Shown here: positions 1 to 7,824 of the stretch, piece by piece
Layout: each line of letters opens with the position of its first letter
Position numbering within the stretch: the stretch's first letter is position 1
Assembly (NCBI GenBank): GCA_009835985.1
Contig: VXWI01000010.1
Location: 1 to 64,000 of the forward strand
Direction of reading: 5' to 3'
Length of the DNA: 64,000 nucleotides
Source of the DNA: Acidobacteriota bacterium
GTDB taxonomy: Bacteria > Acidobacteriota > Vicinamibacteria > Marinacidobacterales > Marinacidobacteraceae
The notes under the pieces: model-generated
The model's database searches: none
Seen by the model: only the letters and a program-made list of their open reading frames with translations
Told to the model about the DNA's origin: nothing
Position numbers and translations under genes: made by a program

Positions 1-1314
1 GCCCCCGCCCGAAGACGCGCCTTCGCCGAGGGCTTCGATCTCCCCGCGCCCGGCGAGTTCGGTGACCACCCGTTCGGCGTCCGGGGCCCGCATGCCCAGC
101 CGGCGGCGCAGAACCGTCTCGCCGAGGCCCCGGATACCGGCCTCCTCGATGAAGGCGGCGGCCGCGCGGGCGTCGGTCACCCCGTCGAGCGCCGCCACCC
201 GGTCGCGGGCCGCCGGGCTCCGGGGAGAGCGCTTCGGCGGCAAGGCGTCCAGGATCCGGCCGCCGCCGATCGTGATCACCGGCGAGTAGCGCCGGATGAT
301 GAATGGGTCCCCGCGGACGGCGGTAAGCGGCCTCTCGAGGCGCAGCTGCACCAGTCCGGAGTCTCCGGGAGCCAGTCCCGCCGCTCCCCCCAGGAGCCGC
401 ACCCGGGCGAGGGAGGTGGCGGTGCCCACGTGGAGATGGACGCGGTCCTCGTCCTCGACCGGTCCGGACGCCCACCCGAGCACCTCGAGCCGCGCATCGA
501 GCATCCGGGTGGCACTGAGCTCGCCGGGCGAGGCGACGACCGATCCGCGATCGGCCGGGACCCGCCCGCCGCCGGCCAGGTTCAGCGCGGCCCGCTGTCC
601 GGCGCGGGCCGACGCGACGGAGGTTCCGTGGACCTCGAGTCCGCGGACCCGGGCGCGCACGCCCTCGGGAAGGACCTCGACCTCGCTTCCGGCAGCGACG
701 CGCCCCGACACCAGCGTCCCGGTGACCACGGAGCCGAAGCCGCGCATGGTGAAGGCTCGATCGACGGGCAGCCGGAAGGGGCCCGAGGCGTCGCGGGTCC
801 CGCCGGCGCCGGCCGCCGCCGCGAGCGCGCCGCGGAGTTCGGCGAGCCCCGCCCCGGTCTTCGAGGAAACCGGCACGACCGGAGACTCCGACATGGCCGA
901 GCCGGAGAGCAACTCCCGCACTTCGAGCGCGGCGATCTCGATGAACTCCGGATCCTCCACGAGGTCGATCCGGGTCAGCGCCACCACCGCCGACCGCACT
1001 CCGAGGAGGCGGCAGATCTCGATGTGTTCGCGGGTCTGGGGCATCACGGACTCGTCCGCCGCCACCACCAGCAGCACGATGTCGAACCCGGAGGCGCCCG
1101 CCAGCATGTTGCGCACGAACCGCTCGTGACCCGGAACGTCCACGAAGCCGTAGTTCACGTCCTCGTGCTCGAGGTGCGCGAAGCCGAGATCCACGGTGAT
1201 TCCCCGGGCCTTCTCTTCCTTCAGCCGGTCCGGGTCGGTGCCGGTGAGCGCCAGCACCAGCGAACTCTTCCCGTGGTCGATGTGGCCGGCGGTGCCGACG
1301 ACCACGTGTTGCAT
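1..1314 (-). CDS. selB: Selenocysteine-specific elongation factor SelB (C-terminus cut by window edge)
   Basis: GTPase that brings selenocysteyl-tRNA to the ribosome at recoded UGA codons. The 438 visible residues open with a translation-factor G domain: G1 GHIDHGKS (residues 10-17), the switch [10 protein letters not shown] (37-46) and G3 DVPGHE (59-64). EF-Tu-like beta-barrel domains follow, and then the start of the winged-helix region that would bind the SECIS element. The family is usually about 600-640 residues, so roughly 170-200 residues lie beyond position 1. The ATG at 1314 gives the expected N-terminus and follows a TACACT hexamer by six bases. Its presence implies that the organism makes selenoproteins, but selA, selC and selD are not in this window. 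Confidence 0.95.
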   Translation of the reverse strand, partial: MQHVVVGTAGHIDHGKSSLVLALTGTDPDRLKEEKARGITVDLGFAHLEHEDVNYGFVDVPGHERFVRNMLAGASGFDIVLLVVAADESVMPQTREHIEICRLLGVRSAVVALTRIDLVEDPEFIEIAALEVRELLSGSAMSESPVVPVSSKTGAGLAELRGALAAAAGAGGTRDASGPFRLPVDRAFTMRGFGSVVTGTLVSGRVAAGSEVEVLPEGVRARVRGLEVHGTSVASARAGQRAALNLAGGGRVPADRGSVVASPGELSATRMLDARLEVLGWASGPVEDEDRVHLHVGTATSLARVRLLGGAAGLAPGDSGLVQLRLERPLTAVRGDPFIIRRYSPVITIGGGRILDALPPKRSPRSPAARDRVAALDGVTDARAAAAFIEEAGIRGLGETVLRRRLGMRAPDAERVVTELAGRGEIEALGEGASSGGG

Positions 1315-1320
1315 GCCGGG

Positions 1321-1326
1321 AGTGTA
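1321..1326 (-). promoter_or_regulatory. -10-like TACACT just upstream of selB
   Basis: Read on the minus strand, TACACT ends six bases before the selB ATG. Transcription would begin at or next to the start codon, giving a leaderless message. No good -35 is visible. It belongs to a pattern seen at many starts in this window. Confidence 0.45.
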
Positions 1327-1365
1327 GGAAACCCGACCTCGGTCGCCGCCACCGCGCCGAGGCCG

Positions 1366-1371
1366 GATAAT
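1366..1371 (+). promoter_or_regulatory. -10-like GATAAT upstream of the cyanophycinase-like gene
   Basis: GATAAT stands out in GC-rich surroundings. It leaves a leader of about 29 bases, which holds a clear AAGGAGG ribosome binding site (1392-1398) eight bases before the ATG. This gene is therefore leadered, unlike many of its neighbours. Confidence 0.4.
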
Positions 1372-1406
1372 GGCCCGCCCACGCGATCCGCAAGGAGGAC
1401 CACGGC

Positions 1407-2276
1407 ATGCGTTCCCCGATCTTGAAGTCGATTCTGTTTGGCCTCGGCCTCGCCCTGCTGCTGCCCGGCGCCACTCCCGCCCAGCAGGGCCCCGAGAAGG
1501 GCTCGCTGGTCATCGTTGGCGGGGCGCTCCGCGACGACGCGATCCTCGAACGCTTCATCAGCCTCGCCGGCGGCCCCGAAGCTCCCATCGTGATCATTCC
1601 CACCGCCGGAGGGGAGGACGACTACGACGCGTGGTACGCGGGCGCCCGGCGTTTCCGCAACCTCGGCGCCAAGAATCTCACCGTCCTTCACACCTGGGAC
1701 CGGGAAGAGGCCGAGAGCGAAGCGTTCGCGGCGCCCATCACGAAGGCGCGCGGCGTGTGGTTTCCGGGCGGGCGCCAATGGAGGCTGGTGGACGCCTACG
1801 CCGACACCCGCACCGAGCGCGAACTGCACGCGCTGCTCGCCCGGGGCGGCGTGATCGGCGGGTCCTCGGCCGGGGCGACGATCCAGGGCGAATACCTCGC
1901 GCGGGGAGACACCAGCGGCAACACCATCATGATGGGCGACCACGAGGAAGGGTTCGCCTTCTTCAAGGGGACCGCCATCGACCAGCATCTGCTGGTCCGC
2001 AACCGGCACTTCGACCTCCTCGAGATCATCGCCGCGAGGCCCGAGCTGCTCGGCATCGGGATCGACGAGGACACCGCGATCGTGGTCCGCGGCAACGGTT
2101 TCGAAGTGATCGGCCAGGGCTACGTCGCGATCTACGACAACACCCGGGTGCTGCCGAACGGGGGCGGTTTCTATTTCCTGATGCCCGGAGACCGCTACAA
2201 CATCGAGACTCGGGAACCGATGCGCCTCCAGTTCGGAGAAGGCGCGTTCCAGACGACCGTCAAGAAGAGGCGCTGA
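1407..2276 (+). CDS. Secreted cyanophycinase-like serine peptidase (family S51)
   Basis: 289 residues. An N-terminal signal peptide (hydrophobic core about residues 8-24, ending in PAQQ) suggests export. The mature part has the S51 layout: the strand SLVIVGGAL, VIIPTAGG, the turn WFPGGRQ, the nucleophile elbow GGSSAGA (Ser about 154) and DQHL with a His further on. S51 members include alpha-aspartyl dipeptidases and cyanophycinases, which cleave beta-Asp-Arg dipeptides from cyanophycin. The GGSSAGA elbow and length fit the cyanophycinase branch. No cyanophycin synthetase is visible nearby, so the true substrate may be another isoaspartyl or storage peptide. The start is supported by AAGGAGG eight bases upstream. 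The gene converges on apaH. Confidence 0.85.
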   Translation: MRSPILKSILFGLGLALLLPGATPAQQGPEKGSLVIVGGALRDDAILERFISLAGGPEAPIVIIPTAGGEDDYDAWYAGARRFRNLGAKNLTVLHTWDREEAESEAFAAPITKARGVWFPGGRQWRLVDAYADTRTERELHALLARGGVIGGSSAGATIQGEYLARGDTSGNTIMMGDHEEGFAFFKGTAIDQHLLVRNRHFDLLEIIAARPELLGIGIDEDTAIVVRGNGFEVIGQGYVAIYDNTRVLPNGGGFYFLMPGDRYNIETREPMRLQFGEGAFQTTVKKRR

Positions 2277-2328
2277 GTCCAGCTCACGTCCTGATAGCCG
2301 ACCGCCGCGAGACGCTGTCGGCGGGCCG

Positions 2329-3156
2329 TTAGAGCGGCTGGCCGTCTCCGGCCGCCGCCGGCTGGATCCTGAACTCGCCGTCTTCGAGGCGAAGCGCCGT
2401 CAGGGAGCCGTTCCAGACACAGCCCGAGTCGAGGCACACCGCCCGCGCGGACACCAGGAGGCCGAGGGCCGCCCAGTGTCCGAAGAGCACCGTGAAGCCG
2501 TCGGGAAGCGAAGCCCCTTCGAACCACGGACGGTGACCCGGTGGAACATTCTCGGGAGTTCCGTCGAAGTCGAATGCAGGCTGCCCCGCCCCGTCCACGA
2601 TTCGAATTCGGGTGAAGACGGAAGCCGCCGTCACCGCCTCGCTGAAGCCGTTCGCCGATCGTTGGCCGGCACCCGCGCGGCCGTCCCCGCGGAGCGAATA
2701 GAGCGCCCGGAGAAAGCCGGCGCGGTCCCGCATCAGCGCGTGCCTCGCGGCCGTTCCCCCGGACACGACCTTCGGAAGGCTCCATCCAGGCGGAACCCCG
2801 GCGTGGACGAGGAGATACCCGTCCTCCAGGTGGACGAAGGGGAGTTCCGCCACCCAGTCGCAGAGTTCCTCGACATCCGGAGCCTCGAGTACGGGAGCCA
2901 GCGTGTCGCGCGGGCGGGCCGGAATCACTCCCTCGCGCTGCGCCAGCAGGTGCAGGTCGTGGTTTCCGAGCACGCCCACCACCGATTCACGGTGCCGGTA
3001 CACCCAGCGAAGCATCCCGAGCGAGTCGGGGCCCCGGTTGACGAGGTCCCCGACGAACCACAACCGGTCCCGTCCGGGCCGGAATTCCAGACGGTCGAGG
3101 AGCGCCTGGAACGTGCTAAAACACCCCTGCACATCGCCGACGACCCAGGTTGCCAC
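2329..3156 (-). CDS. apaH: Symmetrical bis(5'-nucleosyl)-tetraphosphatase (ApaH type)
   Basis: Calcineurin-type metallophosphoesterase of 275 residues, the normal ApaH length. It hydrolyses Ap4A to two ADP, and in some bacteria removes Np4 caps from RNA. The metal-binding motifs are in order: GDVQGC near the N-terminus, GDLVNRGPDS, GNHD, VHAG, and FGHWA near residue 230. The GTG start at 3156 begins directly with the first beta strand (MATWVVGDVQGC), so little upstream extension is possible. A TAGCAT hexamer ends nine bases before it. The gene is divergent from the Ppx gene. Confidence 0.92.
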   Translation of the reverse strand: MATWVVGDVQGCFSTFQALLDRLEFRPGRDRLWFVGDLVNRGPDSLGMLRWVYRHRESVVGVLGNHDLHLLAQREGVIPARPRDTLAPVLEAPDVEELCDWVAELPFVHLEDGYLLVHAGVPPGWSLPKVVSGGTAARHALMRDRAGFLRALYSLRGDGRAGAGQRSANGFSEAVTAASVFTRIRIVDGAGQPAFDFDGTPENVPPGHRPWFEGASLPDGFTVLFGHWAALGLLVSARAVCLDSGCVWNGSLTALRLEDGEFRIQPAAAGDGQPL

Positions 3157-3165
3157 AGCGCGGGG

Positions 3166-3171
3166 ATGCTA
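3166..3171 (-). promoter_or_regulatory. -10-like TAGCAT just upstream of apaH
   Basis: On the minus strand, TAGCAT is followed by nine bases and then the apaH GTG. The expected transcription start lies within about three bases of the start codon. There is no obvious -35 and no Shine-Dalgarno sequence. Confidence 0.4.
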
Positions 3172-3277
3172 ACGGGCCACCCGGAAAGGACCTTGAATCG
3201 ATGAACAGGGGGAGCCCCGGCGTGCGTCCCGCGGTCCGTCCGGACGATCAGGACCGGGACGGCCGCCGTCCCCGGAC

Positions 3278-4813
3278 ATGACCGCCCGGCGAAACCTCCC
3301 GATGGGCCTGTTCGCCGCGGTGGACCTCGGTTCCCGCAGCTTCCACCTCACCGTCGCCCGGGTCCACGGCGAGAACACGGAGGTGGTGGACCGGGTGAAG
3401 GAGGCGGTGCGCCTCGCCGCCGGGATCCGGGACAAGGCCATCGAACCTGCGACGTGGGAACGTGCGGAGGCGGCGCTGGCCCGGATCGGGGAACGCATCC
3501 GCGACATTCCCGCCGGCCAGGCGCGCGCGGTCGGTACGAATGCGTTCCGGCAGGTGAAGAACCGCAAGGCCCTCCTCGGTCGGGCAGCGAAAGCGCTCGG
3601 ACACCGCGTCGAGGTCATCTCGGGCGCGGAGGAAGCCCGGCTCATCTATCTGGGGGTGAGCCACCTGCTCCCGGAGGAGAACGGGCGCCGGCTGGTCGTG
3701 GACATCGGAGGCGGCAGCACCGAACTGGTGATCGGGCAGAGCCACGAACCGCTGCGCGCCGCCAGCCTCTACATGGGATGCGTTTCCTATACGCGGCGCT
3801 TCTTTCCGGGCGGCGTCATCACGAAGCAGGCGTTCGTGGCCGCCGAGACCGAGGTCCGCCGCGAACTCGAAACCGTGGAGGAGGGGTTCCTGGGTCTCGG
3901 CTGGTCGAGCGTCTTCGGGTCCTCGGGAACGGTGCTGGCCGCCGCGGAACTCCTGCGGGCGAACGGCGGTCTCACCCGCCCCGGGTTGAAGAGCCTCCGC
4001 GGCCGGATGATCCGCGCCGCCCACGTCGAGGCCCTCGCGGAGGGGCCGGACGCCATCTCCGGCTTTCCGGCCGACCGCGTCTGGGATTTCCCGGGCGGCG
4101 TGGCCATCCTCCGGGCGGCCATGAAGTCCCTGGACATCCAGAGGATCGAACCGGCCGACGGGGCGCTCCGCGAGGGGGTCCTGTTCGACCTGATCGGCCG
4201 CCGGCGCCGGGAAGACGTCCGGGAGGCCACGATCCGCAATCTGGTGAGCCAGTACCGCGTGGACCGCGAACAGGCGGAGCGGGTGAAGGCCACCGCGCTC
4301 GTCGGGCTCCGGCAGTTACGCGCGTCGTGGGGGCTCGAACACGAGTCGCACGAACGCTTCCTGCGCTGGGCCGCCGACCTCCACGAGGTGGGACTCTCGG
4401 TCTCGTTCAGCGGCTACCACCGCCACGGCGCCTACATCGTGAGGAACTCGGACATGCCCGGGTTCTCGCGGGACGACCAGGAACTCCTGGCGGCGCTCAT
4501 CGAGACCCACCGGCAGAAGCTCCGTTACGGGCGCTTCGACGAAATGACCGCCGCCGACGCGGTGACCACGGGGCGGCTGGCCGCGATCCTGCGTATCGCG
4601 GTGCTCCTCTGCCGCCGGCGCAGCCGGGAACCGCTGCCCCTGATCGAAGCGAACGCCGTGGACGGCCGCCTCGGACTTTCCTTCCCGCCGGGCTGGCTCG
4701 ACCACCACCCCCTGACCCGCGCCGGAATCGCTCAGGAGGCCACCGAACTCGCCGCGATCGGCCTCGAACTCCGGGTCCGGGACGCGGCGCTCTCGACCGC
4801 CGAAGGAGGGTAA
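3278..4813 (+). CDS. Exopolyphosphatase / guanosine pentaphosphate phosphatase (Ppx/GppA family)
   Basis: 511 residues. It begins with the ASKHA phosphatase fold: AAVDLGSRSFHL is the first phosphate loop, followed by GTNAFRQVKN, the second phosphate loop DIGGGSTELVIG (about residues 145-156) and GSSGT. The C-terminal third (HEVGLSVSFSGYHRHG and later IETHRQK) matches the HD-like domain of long Ppx proteins. The enzyme releases phosphate from polyphosphate or converts pppGpp to ppGpp; sequence alone does not decide between them. The start could be the ATG at 3278 or the one at 3302 (MGLFAAVDLG). It ends four bases from the convergent stop of a porin related to phosphate-selective channels, which fits a role in phosphate metabolism. 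Confidence 0.9.
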   Translation: MTARRNLPMGLFAAVDLGSRSFHLTVARVHGENTEVVDRVKEAVRLAAGIRDKAIEPATWERAEAALARIGERIRDIPAGQARAVGTNAFRQVKNRKALLGRAAKALGHRVEVISGAEEARLIYLGVSHLLPEENGRRLVVDIGGGSTELVIGQSHEPLRAASLYMGCVSYTRRFFPGGVITKQAFVAAETEVRRELETVEEGFLGLGWSSVFGSSGTVLAAAELLRANGGLTRPGLKSLRGRMIRAAHVEALAEGPDAISGFPADRVWDFPGGVAILRAAMKSLDIQRIEPADGALREGVLFDLIGRRRREDVREATIRNLVSQYRVDREQAERVKATALVGLRQLRASWGLEHESHERFLRWAADLHEVGLSVSFSGYHRHGAYIVRNSDMPGFSRDDQELLAALIETHRQKLRYGRFDEMTAADAVTTGRLAAILRIAVLLCRRRSREPLPLIEANAVDGRLGLSFPPGWLDHHPLTRAGIAQEATELAAIGLELRVRDAALSTAEGG

Positions 4814-4817
4814 GCCG

Positions 4818-6050
4818 TCAGTTACGCCGGGGGTTCTGGAAGTCGAAGAGCCACTGGAAGAGGAGCAGCAGCTCGTGATCGGGCTGCCATCCGAAACTCC
4901 AGCGATAGTCGGCGGACAGGTGCGTCATGCTCCACGGGAGTTCGTACCGCGTCCCCGTCGCGATGTAGCTCGAGAGGACGGGGGCTTCCACCGGACCGTG
5001 GTTCGTTTCGGTTCCGAACTCCCCCATCGCCCAGATTCCCTGAGGGAAGCGATGGCGGAACCGGGCGAACCCGCCGAAGTGTTCCCGCCCGAATTGCTCC
5101 CTGCGGAAGGCCGCGCCCCGAAAATCGCGGCTGCCGTCGGTTTCGCCTTCCATGTAAAAGCCCGTCTGCCGCCGCGGGGTCAGCGCATCATCCGGACCGT
5201 CCCGGCCCTCGTAGTGGCCGGCGTCAAGCAATATCGACGCCCCGCCGATGTCGAAGGTGCGGCCGACGCTGCCCAGCACGTCCTTGAAGGAGTTGTCCTC
5301 GGCCTCGTATCCGCTGCCCTGCACCACGTGAAGCCGCGCGTTGTAGGCCCCGCGGTCGAGGAACATGAAGATGCCGGTCTCCCGCGACCGGGTCAGCTTG
5401 GTGCCGACGGCCGCCTGGATCGTCTGGCGGGAGTGCGACGACTCGGTGAACTCGCCAAACCACGCGAGCGAACTGCGTCCCGCCCGGACTTGAAGGCCTC
5501 CACCCAGGTCGAATTGGGCCCAGAAATCGTGCATCCGCGTCTTGCCCAGGTCGTAGGTGACGTTGGTAACGATCCGGTTCCCGATCTTCGTCTTGCTCCA
5601 GAGGGAAAAGCTGCTGATCGAAGGGTCACCGAGATCCCCGGCCTCGTCGAGGACCCGGCCGCGGAACCGGACATTCGTGTCCACGAACGGGGGCGTACCG
5701 GCGCCGAGCTGCGCGGCCCCGGCATCGGCACTTGCTTCGCCTTCGGCGGCCTCGGGCTCGGCGGCGCTGGCGGTCTCGTCCGCTCCCTCGTCCGCTTCCT
5801 CCTCCGCAAGCTGCGCCTCACCCGCGAGTGAGGTGGCGGCCATCTGCGCAGCCAGCTTCGCCTGCACCGTTTCTTCCTGGGTAGCCCACCCGGAAGACGT
5901 GCCCCCGGCAACGGCCGTTCCGGCCATCGCCCAGGCGGTCAGGAAGAAGCAGAGCGCGCGGAACGGCGATCCACCTCGCAGCGCCACACAAAGGGGCGAA
6001 CGCCGGTCGCGAGCGCAACCGCGGCCACCCCGGGAATCCAAGCCCAGCAT
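4818..6050 (-). CDS. Outer-membrane beta-barrel protein, OprO/OprP-like porin
   Basis: 410 residues. After a basic N-terminus comes a hydrophobic signal segment (about residues 31-49, ending TAVAG). Next is an acidic Ala/Glu-rich stretch (about 60-110) that could be a periplasmic linker. The rest shows alternating aromatic strands typical of a beta barrel (for example FRGRVLDE, NVTYDLGK, DFWAQFDLGGGLQVRAGR, HLSADYRWSF). Features such as QVRAGR and the order of loops recall phosphate-selective porins O and P, but selectivity cannot be read from the sequence. The C-terminus LFDFQNPRRN lacks the usual terminal Phe. On the minus strand, CAGAAT precedes the ATG by eight bases, supporting this start. 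A shorter GTG start within the N-terminus is possible. Confidence 0.7.
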   Translation of the reverse strand: MLGLDSRGGRGCARDRRSPLCVALRGGSPFRALCFFLTAWAMAGTAVAGGTSSGWATQEETVQAKLAAQMAATSLAGEAQLAEEEADEGADETASAAEPEAAEGEASADAGAAQLGAGTPPFVDTNVRFRGRVLDEAGDLGDPSISSFSLWSKTKIGNRIVTNVTYDLGKTRMHDFWAQFDLGGGLQVRAGRSSLAWFGEFTESSHSRQTIQAAVGTKLTRSRETGIFMFLDRGAYNARLHVVQGSGYEAEDNSFKDVLGSVGRTFDIGGASILLDAGHYEGRDGPDDALTPRRQTGFYMEGETDGSRDFRGAAFRREQFGREHFGGFARFRHRFPQGIWAMGEFGTETNHGPVEAPVLSSYIATGTRYELPWSMTHLSADYRWSFGWQPDHELLLLFQWLFDFQNPRRN

Positions 6051-6232
6051 GGGGCTGGATTCTGCTCTTCGGGAGTTGCGTTTGTTTGAACGATTCTTGA
6101 TTCGCCAGTCACGATCCCATGAACATCAGGGAACAAAAGATGAAAACCCGGTGAATCCCGATGTCGAGAGTCGGTGGCGCCATTCGCAGACTCGTACCTT
6201 GCAGAAGCTGAATCGGCCGGGGCCAGGCTCGG

Positions 6233-7072
6233 TCAGCGGTCGTCGCGAATCGGATCCGCGGGATAGACCCCCAGGATCCGGACCGACCGGGAGAAGAAGC
6301 GGAGTTCTTCGAGCGCCTTCGCCACCCCCGAGTCCTCGGGATGGCCGACGACGTCGCAGTAGAACTGGGTCGAGGTGAACGACGCGTCCAGCATGTAGCT
6401 TTCGAGCTTTTGCATGTTCACGCCGCCCGTCGCGAACCCACCGAGCGCCTTGTAGAGAGCGCCCGGAAGATTCCGCACCTGGAACACGAACGTGGTGATC
6501 GCCCTCACGTCTCGCGGAACCCTGACCGGCTCCCGCGCCATGACGAGGAACCGGGTGATGTTCGTCGAGACGTCCGCGATGTCGGGCGCCAGCACCGAGA
6601 GCCCGTGAATTCCGGCGGCGAGCGCCGAGGCGATCGCCGCTTTCGTCGGGTCGCCGCTCTCGGCGATCAGGATCGCGGCCCCGGCGGTATCGGCCTCCGC
6701 CACCGGGCGAAGGCGTCGGCTCCGGATGAACTTCCGGCACTGGGCCAGCGCGTGCGGGTGGCTGTGAACGGTCCGCAGTCCGCCGAGCCGGGCGCCGCGC
6801 AGCCCCAGGAGCTGGTGCCGCACCCGGTGAAACGCTTCGCCGACGATCTGCAGACTGGACTCGGGTAGCAGGTGATGGATGTCCGCGACGCGTCCGGCGA
6901 CCGAGTTCTCGATGGGGATCATGGCGAGATCCGCCTTTTCCTCGGCCACTGCCGCGAATGCCTCCTCGAAAGCCTCGCAGGCCAGGGGCTCATGATCCGG
7001 ATACCGGTCCCGGCAGGCCATGTCCGAGTAGGACCCCGGATACCCCTGGAACGCGATCTTCAGTTCAGGCAT
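6233..7072 (-). CDS. pheA: Prephenate dehydratase with C-terminal ACT domain
   Basis: 279 residues from the ATG at 7072. It converts prephenate to phenylpyruvate in phenylalanine synthesis. The catalytic domain carries FQGYPGSYSD, the IPIENSVAGRV segment and the TRF motif in NITRFLVM (about residue 180). The ACT domain (FVFQVRNLPGALYKAL, then KLESYM) would bind phenylalanine for feedback inhibition. There is no chorismate mutase domain, so this is the monofunctional type. An ATG 15 bases further upstream exists, but TATGCT lies ten bases before the chosen ATG and overlaps the alternative one, so I prefer 7072. Divergent from the response regulator. Confidence 0.93.
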   Translation of the reverse strand: MPELKIAFQGYPGSYSDMACRDRYPDHEPLACEAFEEAFAAVAEEKADLAMIPIENSVAGRVADIHHLLPESSLQIVGEAFHRVRHQLLGLRGARLGGLRTVHSHPHALAQCRKFIRSRRLRPVAEADTAGAAILIAESGDPTKAAIASALAAGIHGLSVLAPDIADVSTNITRFLVMAREPVRVPRDVRAITTFVFQVRNLPGALYKALGGFATGGVNMQKLESYMLDASFTSTQFYCDVVGHPEDSGVAKALEELRFFSRSVRILGVYPADPIRDDR

Positions 7073-7082
7073 CGACCTCGGG

Positions 7083-7088
7083 AGCATA
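7083..7088 (-). promoter_or_regulatory. -10-like TATGCT upstream of pheA
   Basis: On the minus strand, TATGCT is followed by ten bases and the pheA ATG at 7072. It lies only about 15 bases from the -10-like element of the divergent response-regulator gene, so the two promoters overlap. Confidence 0.35.
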
Positions 7089-7103
7089 TGTCCGGAAGGT
7101 GTG

Positions 7104-7109
7104 TACGAT
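7104..7109 (+). promoter_or_regulatory. -10-like TACGAT upstream of the response regulator
   Basis: TACGAT ends ten bases before the GTG at 7120. The predicted leader is a few bases at most. It overlaps the divergent pheA promoter region. Confidence 0.35.
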
Positions 7110-7119
7110 CCTGGCGGTC

Positions 7120-7824
7120 GTGAAGCACATCCTGGTCATCGAGGACGATCCCGACATCGTCGAGTTGCTCCGGTTCAACCTGGAACGGGAGTCCTATCGG
7201 GTCGCGTCCACCACGACGGGTTCCGAGGGATGGTCCGCGTTGCAGCGGGAACAACCGGATCTGGTGATCCTGGACCTGATGCTGCCGGAGATCAGCGGGT
7301 TCGATCTCTGCCGCCGCCTGCGCAGGGACGCCCGGTACCAGAACCTGCCGGTCATCATGCTCACGGCCCGAAGCGAAGAGGCCGATGTGATCGCCGGGAT
7401 CGAACTCGGGGCGGACGACTACATCACCAAACCCTTCAGTCCCCGCGAACTGGTGGCGAGGGTGGGAGCGGTGCTTCGCCGAGCCGGGCGGGCCGAACGG
7501 CGTCCGCCCGCGGCCATCGACGAAACCCTCCAGTTCGGTGATCTGTCGATCGATCCCACCTCCCATCACGTGCAGCGGGGGGGAAACGACCTGCCGGTGA
7601 CTCATCTCGAATTCAAGCTGCTGCACCACCTGGCGTCCCACCCGCGACGGGTGTTCTCGCGGGAACAGCTCCTCGACCGGGTATGGGGACGCGAGAAATA
7701 CATCACGCTGCGCAGCGTGGATGTCTATGTGCGCCGGCTACGCCAGAAGATCGACATCCCGGGGGATCCTTCGCTGCTGAAGACGGTTCGGGGCGCCGGG
7801 TATCGCTTCGAACCCCCGGCTTGA
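7120..7824 (+). CDS. OmpR/PhoB-family response regulator
   Basis: 234 residues. The receiver domain (1-120) has the acidic pair EDD (8-10), phospho-acceptor Asp52 in VILDLMLPE, Thr in IMLTAR and the conserved Lys in ITKPFSPREL. The C-terminal winged helix (about 140-234) has LEFKLLHHLASHPRRVFSR and SVDVYVRRLRQKI, and ends in TVRGAGYRFE, typical of PhoB. The GTG at 7120 is chosen because the receiver domain begins there; a GTG at 7099 would add seven residues. The kinase gene follows with an overlapping TTGA, so the two are translationally coupled. The PhoB assignment is by overall similarity. No pst or phoU genes are present here, though Ppx and a phosphate-porin-like gene lie just upstream. 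Confidence 0.9.
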   Translation: MKHILVIEDDPDIVELLRFNLERESYRVASTTTGSEGWSALQREQPDLVILDLMLPEISGFDLCRRLRRDARYQNLPVIMLTARSEEADVIAGIELGADDYITKPFSPRELVARVGAVLRRAGRAERRPPAAIDETLQFGDLSIDPTSHHVQRGGNDLPVTHLEFKLLHHLASHPRRVFSREQLLDRVWGREKYITLRSVDVYVRRLRQKIDIPGDPSLLKTVRGAGYRFEPPA

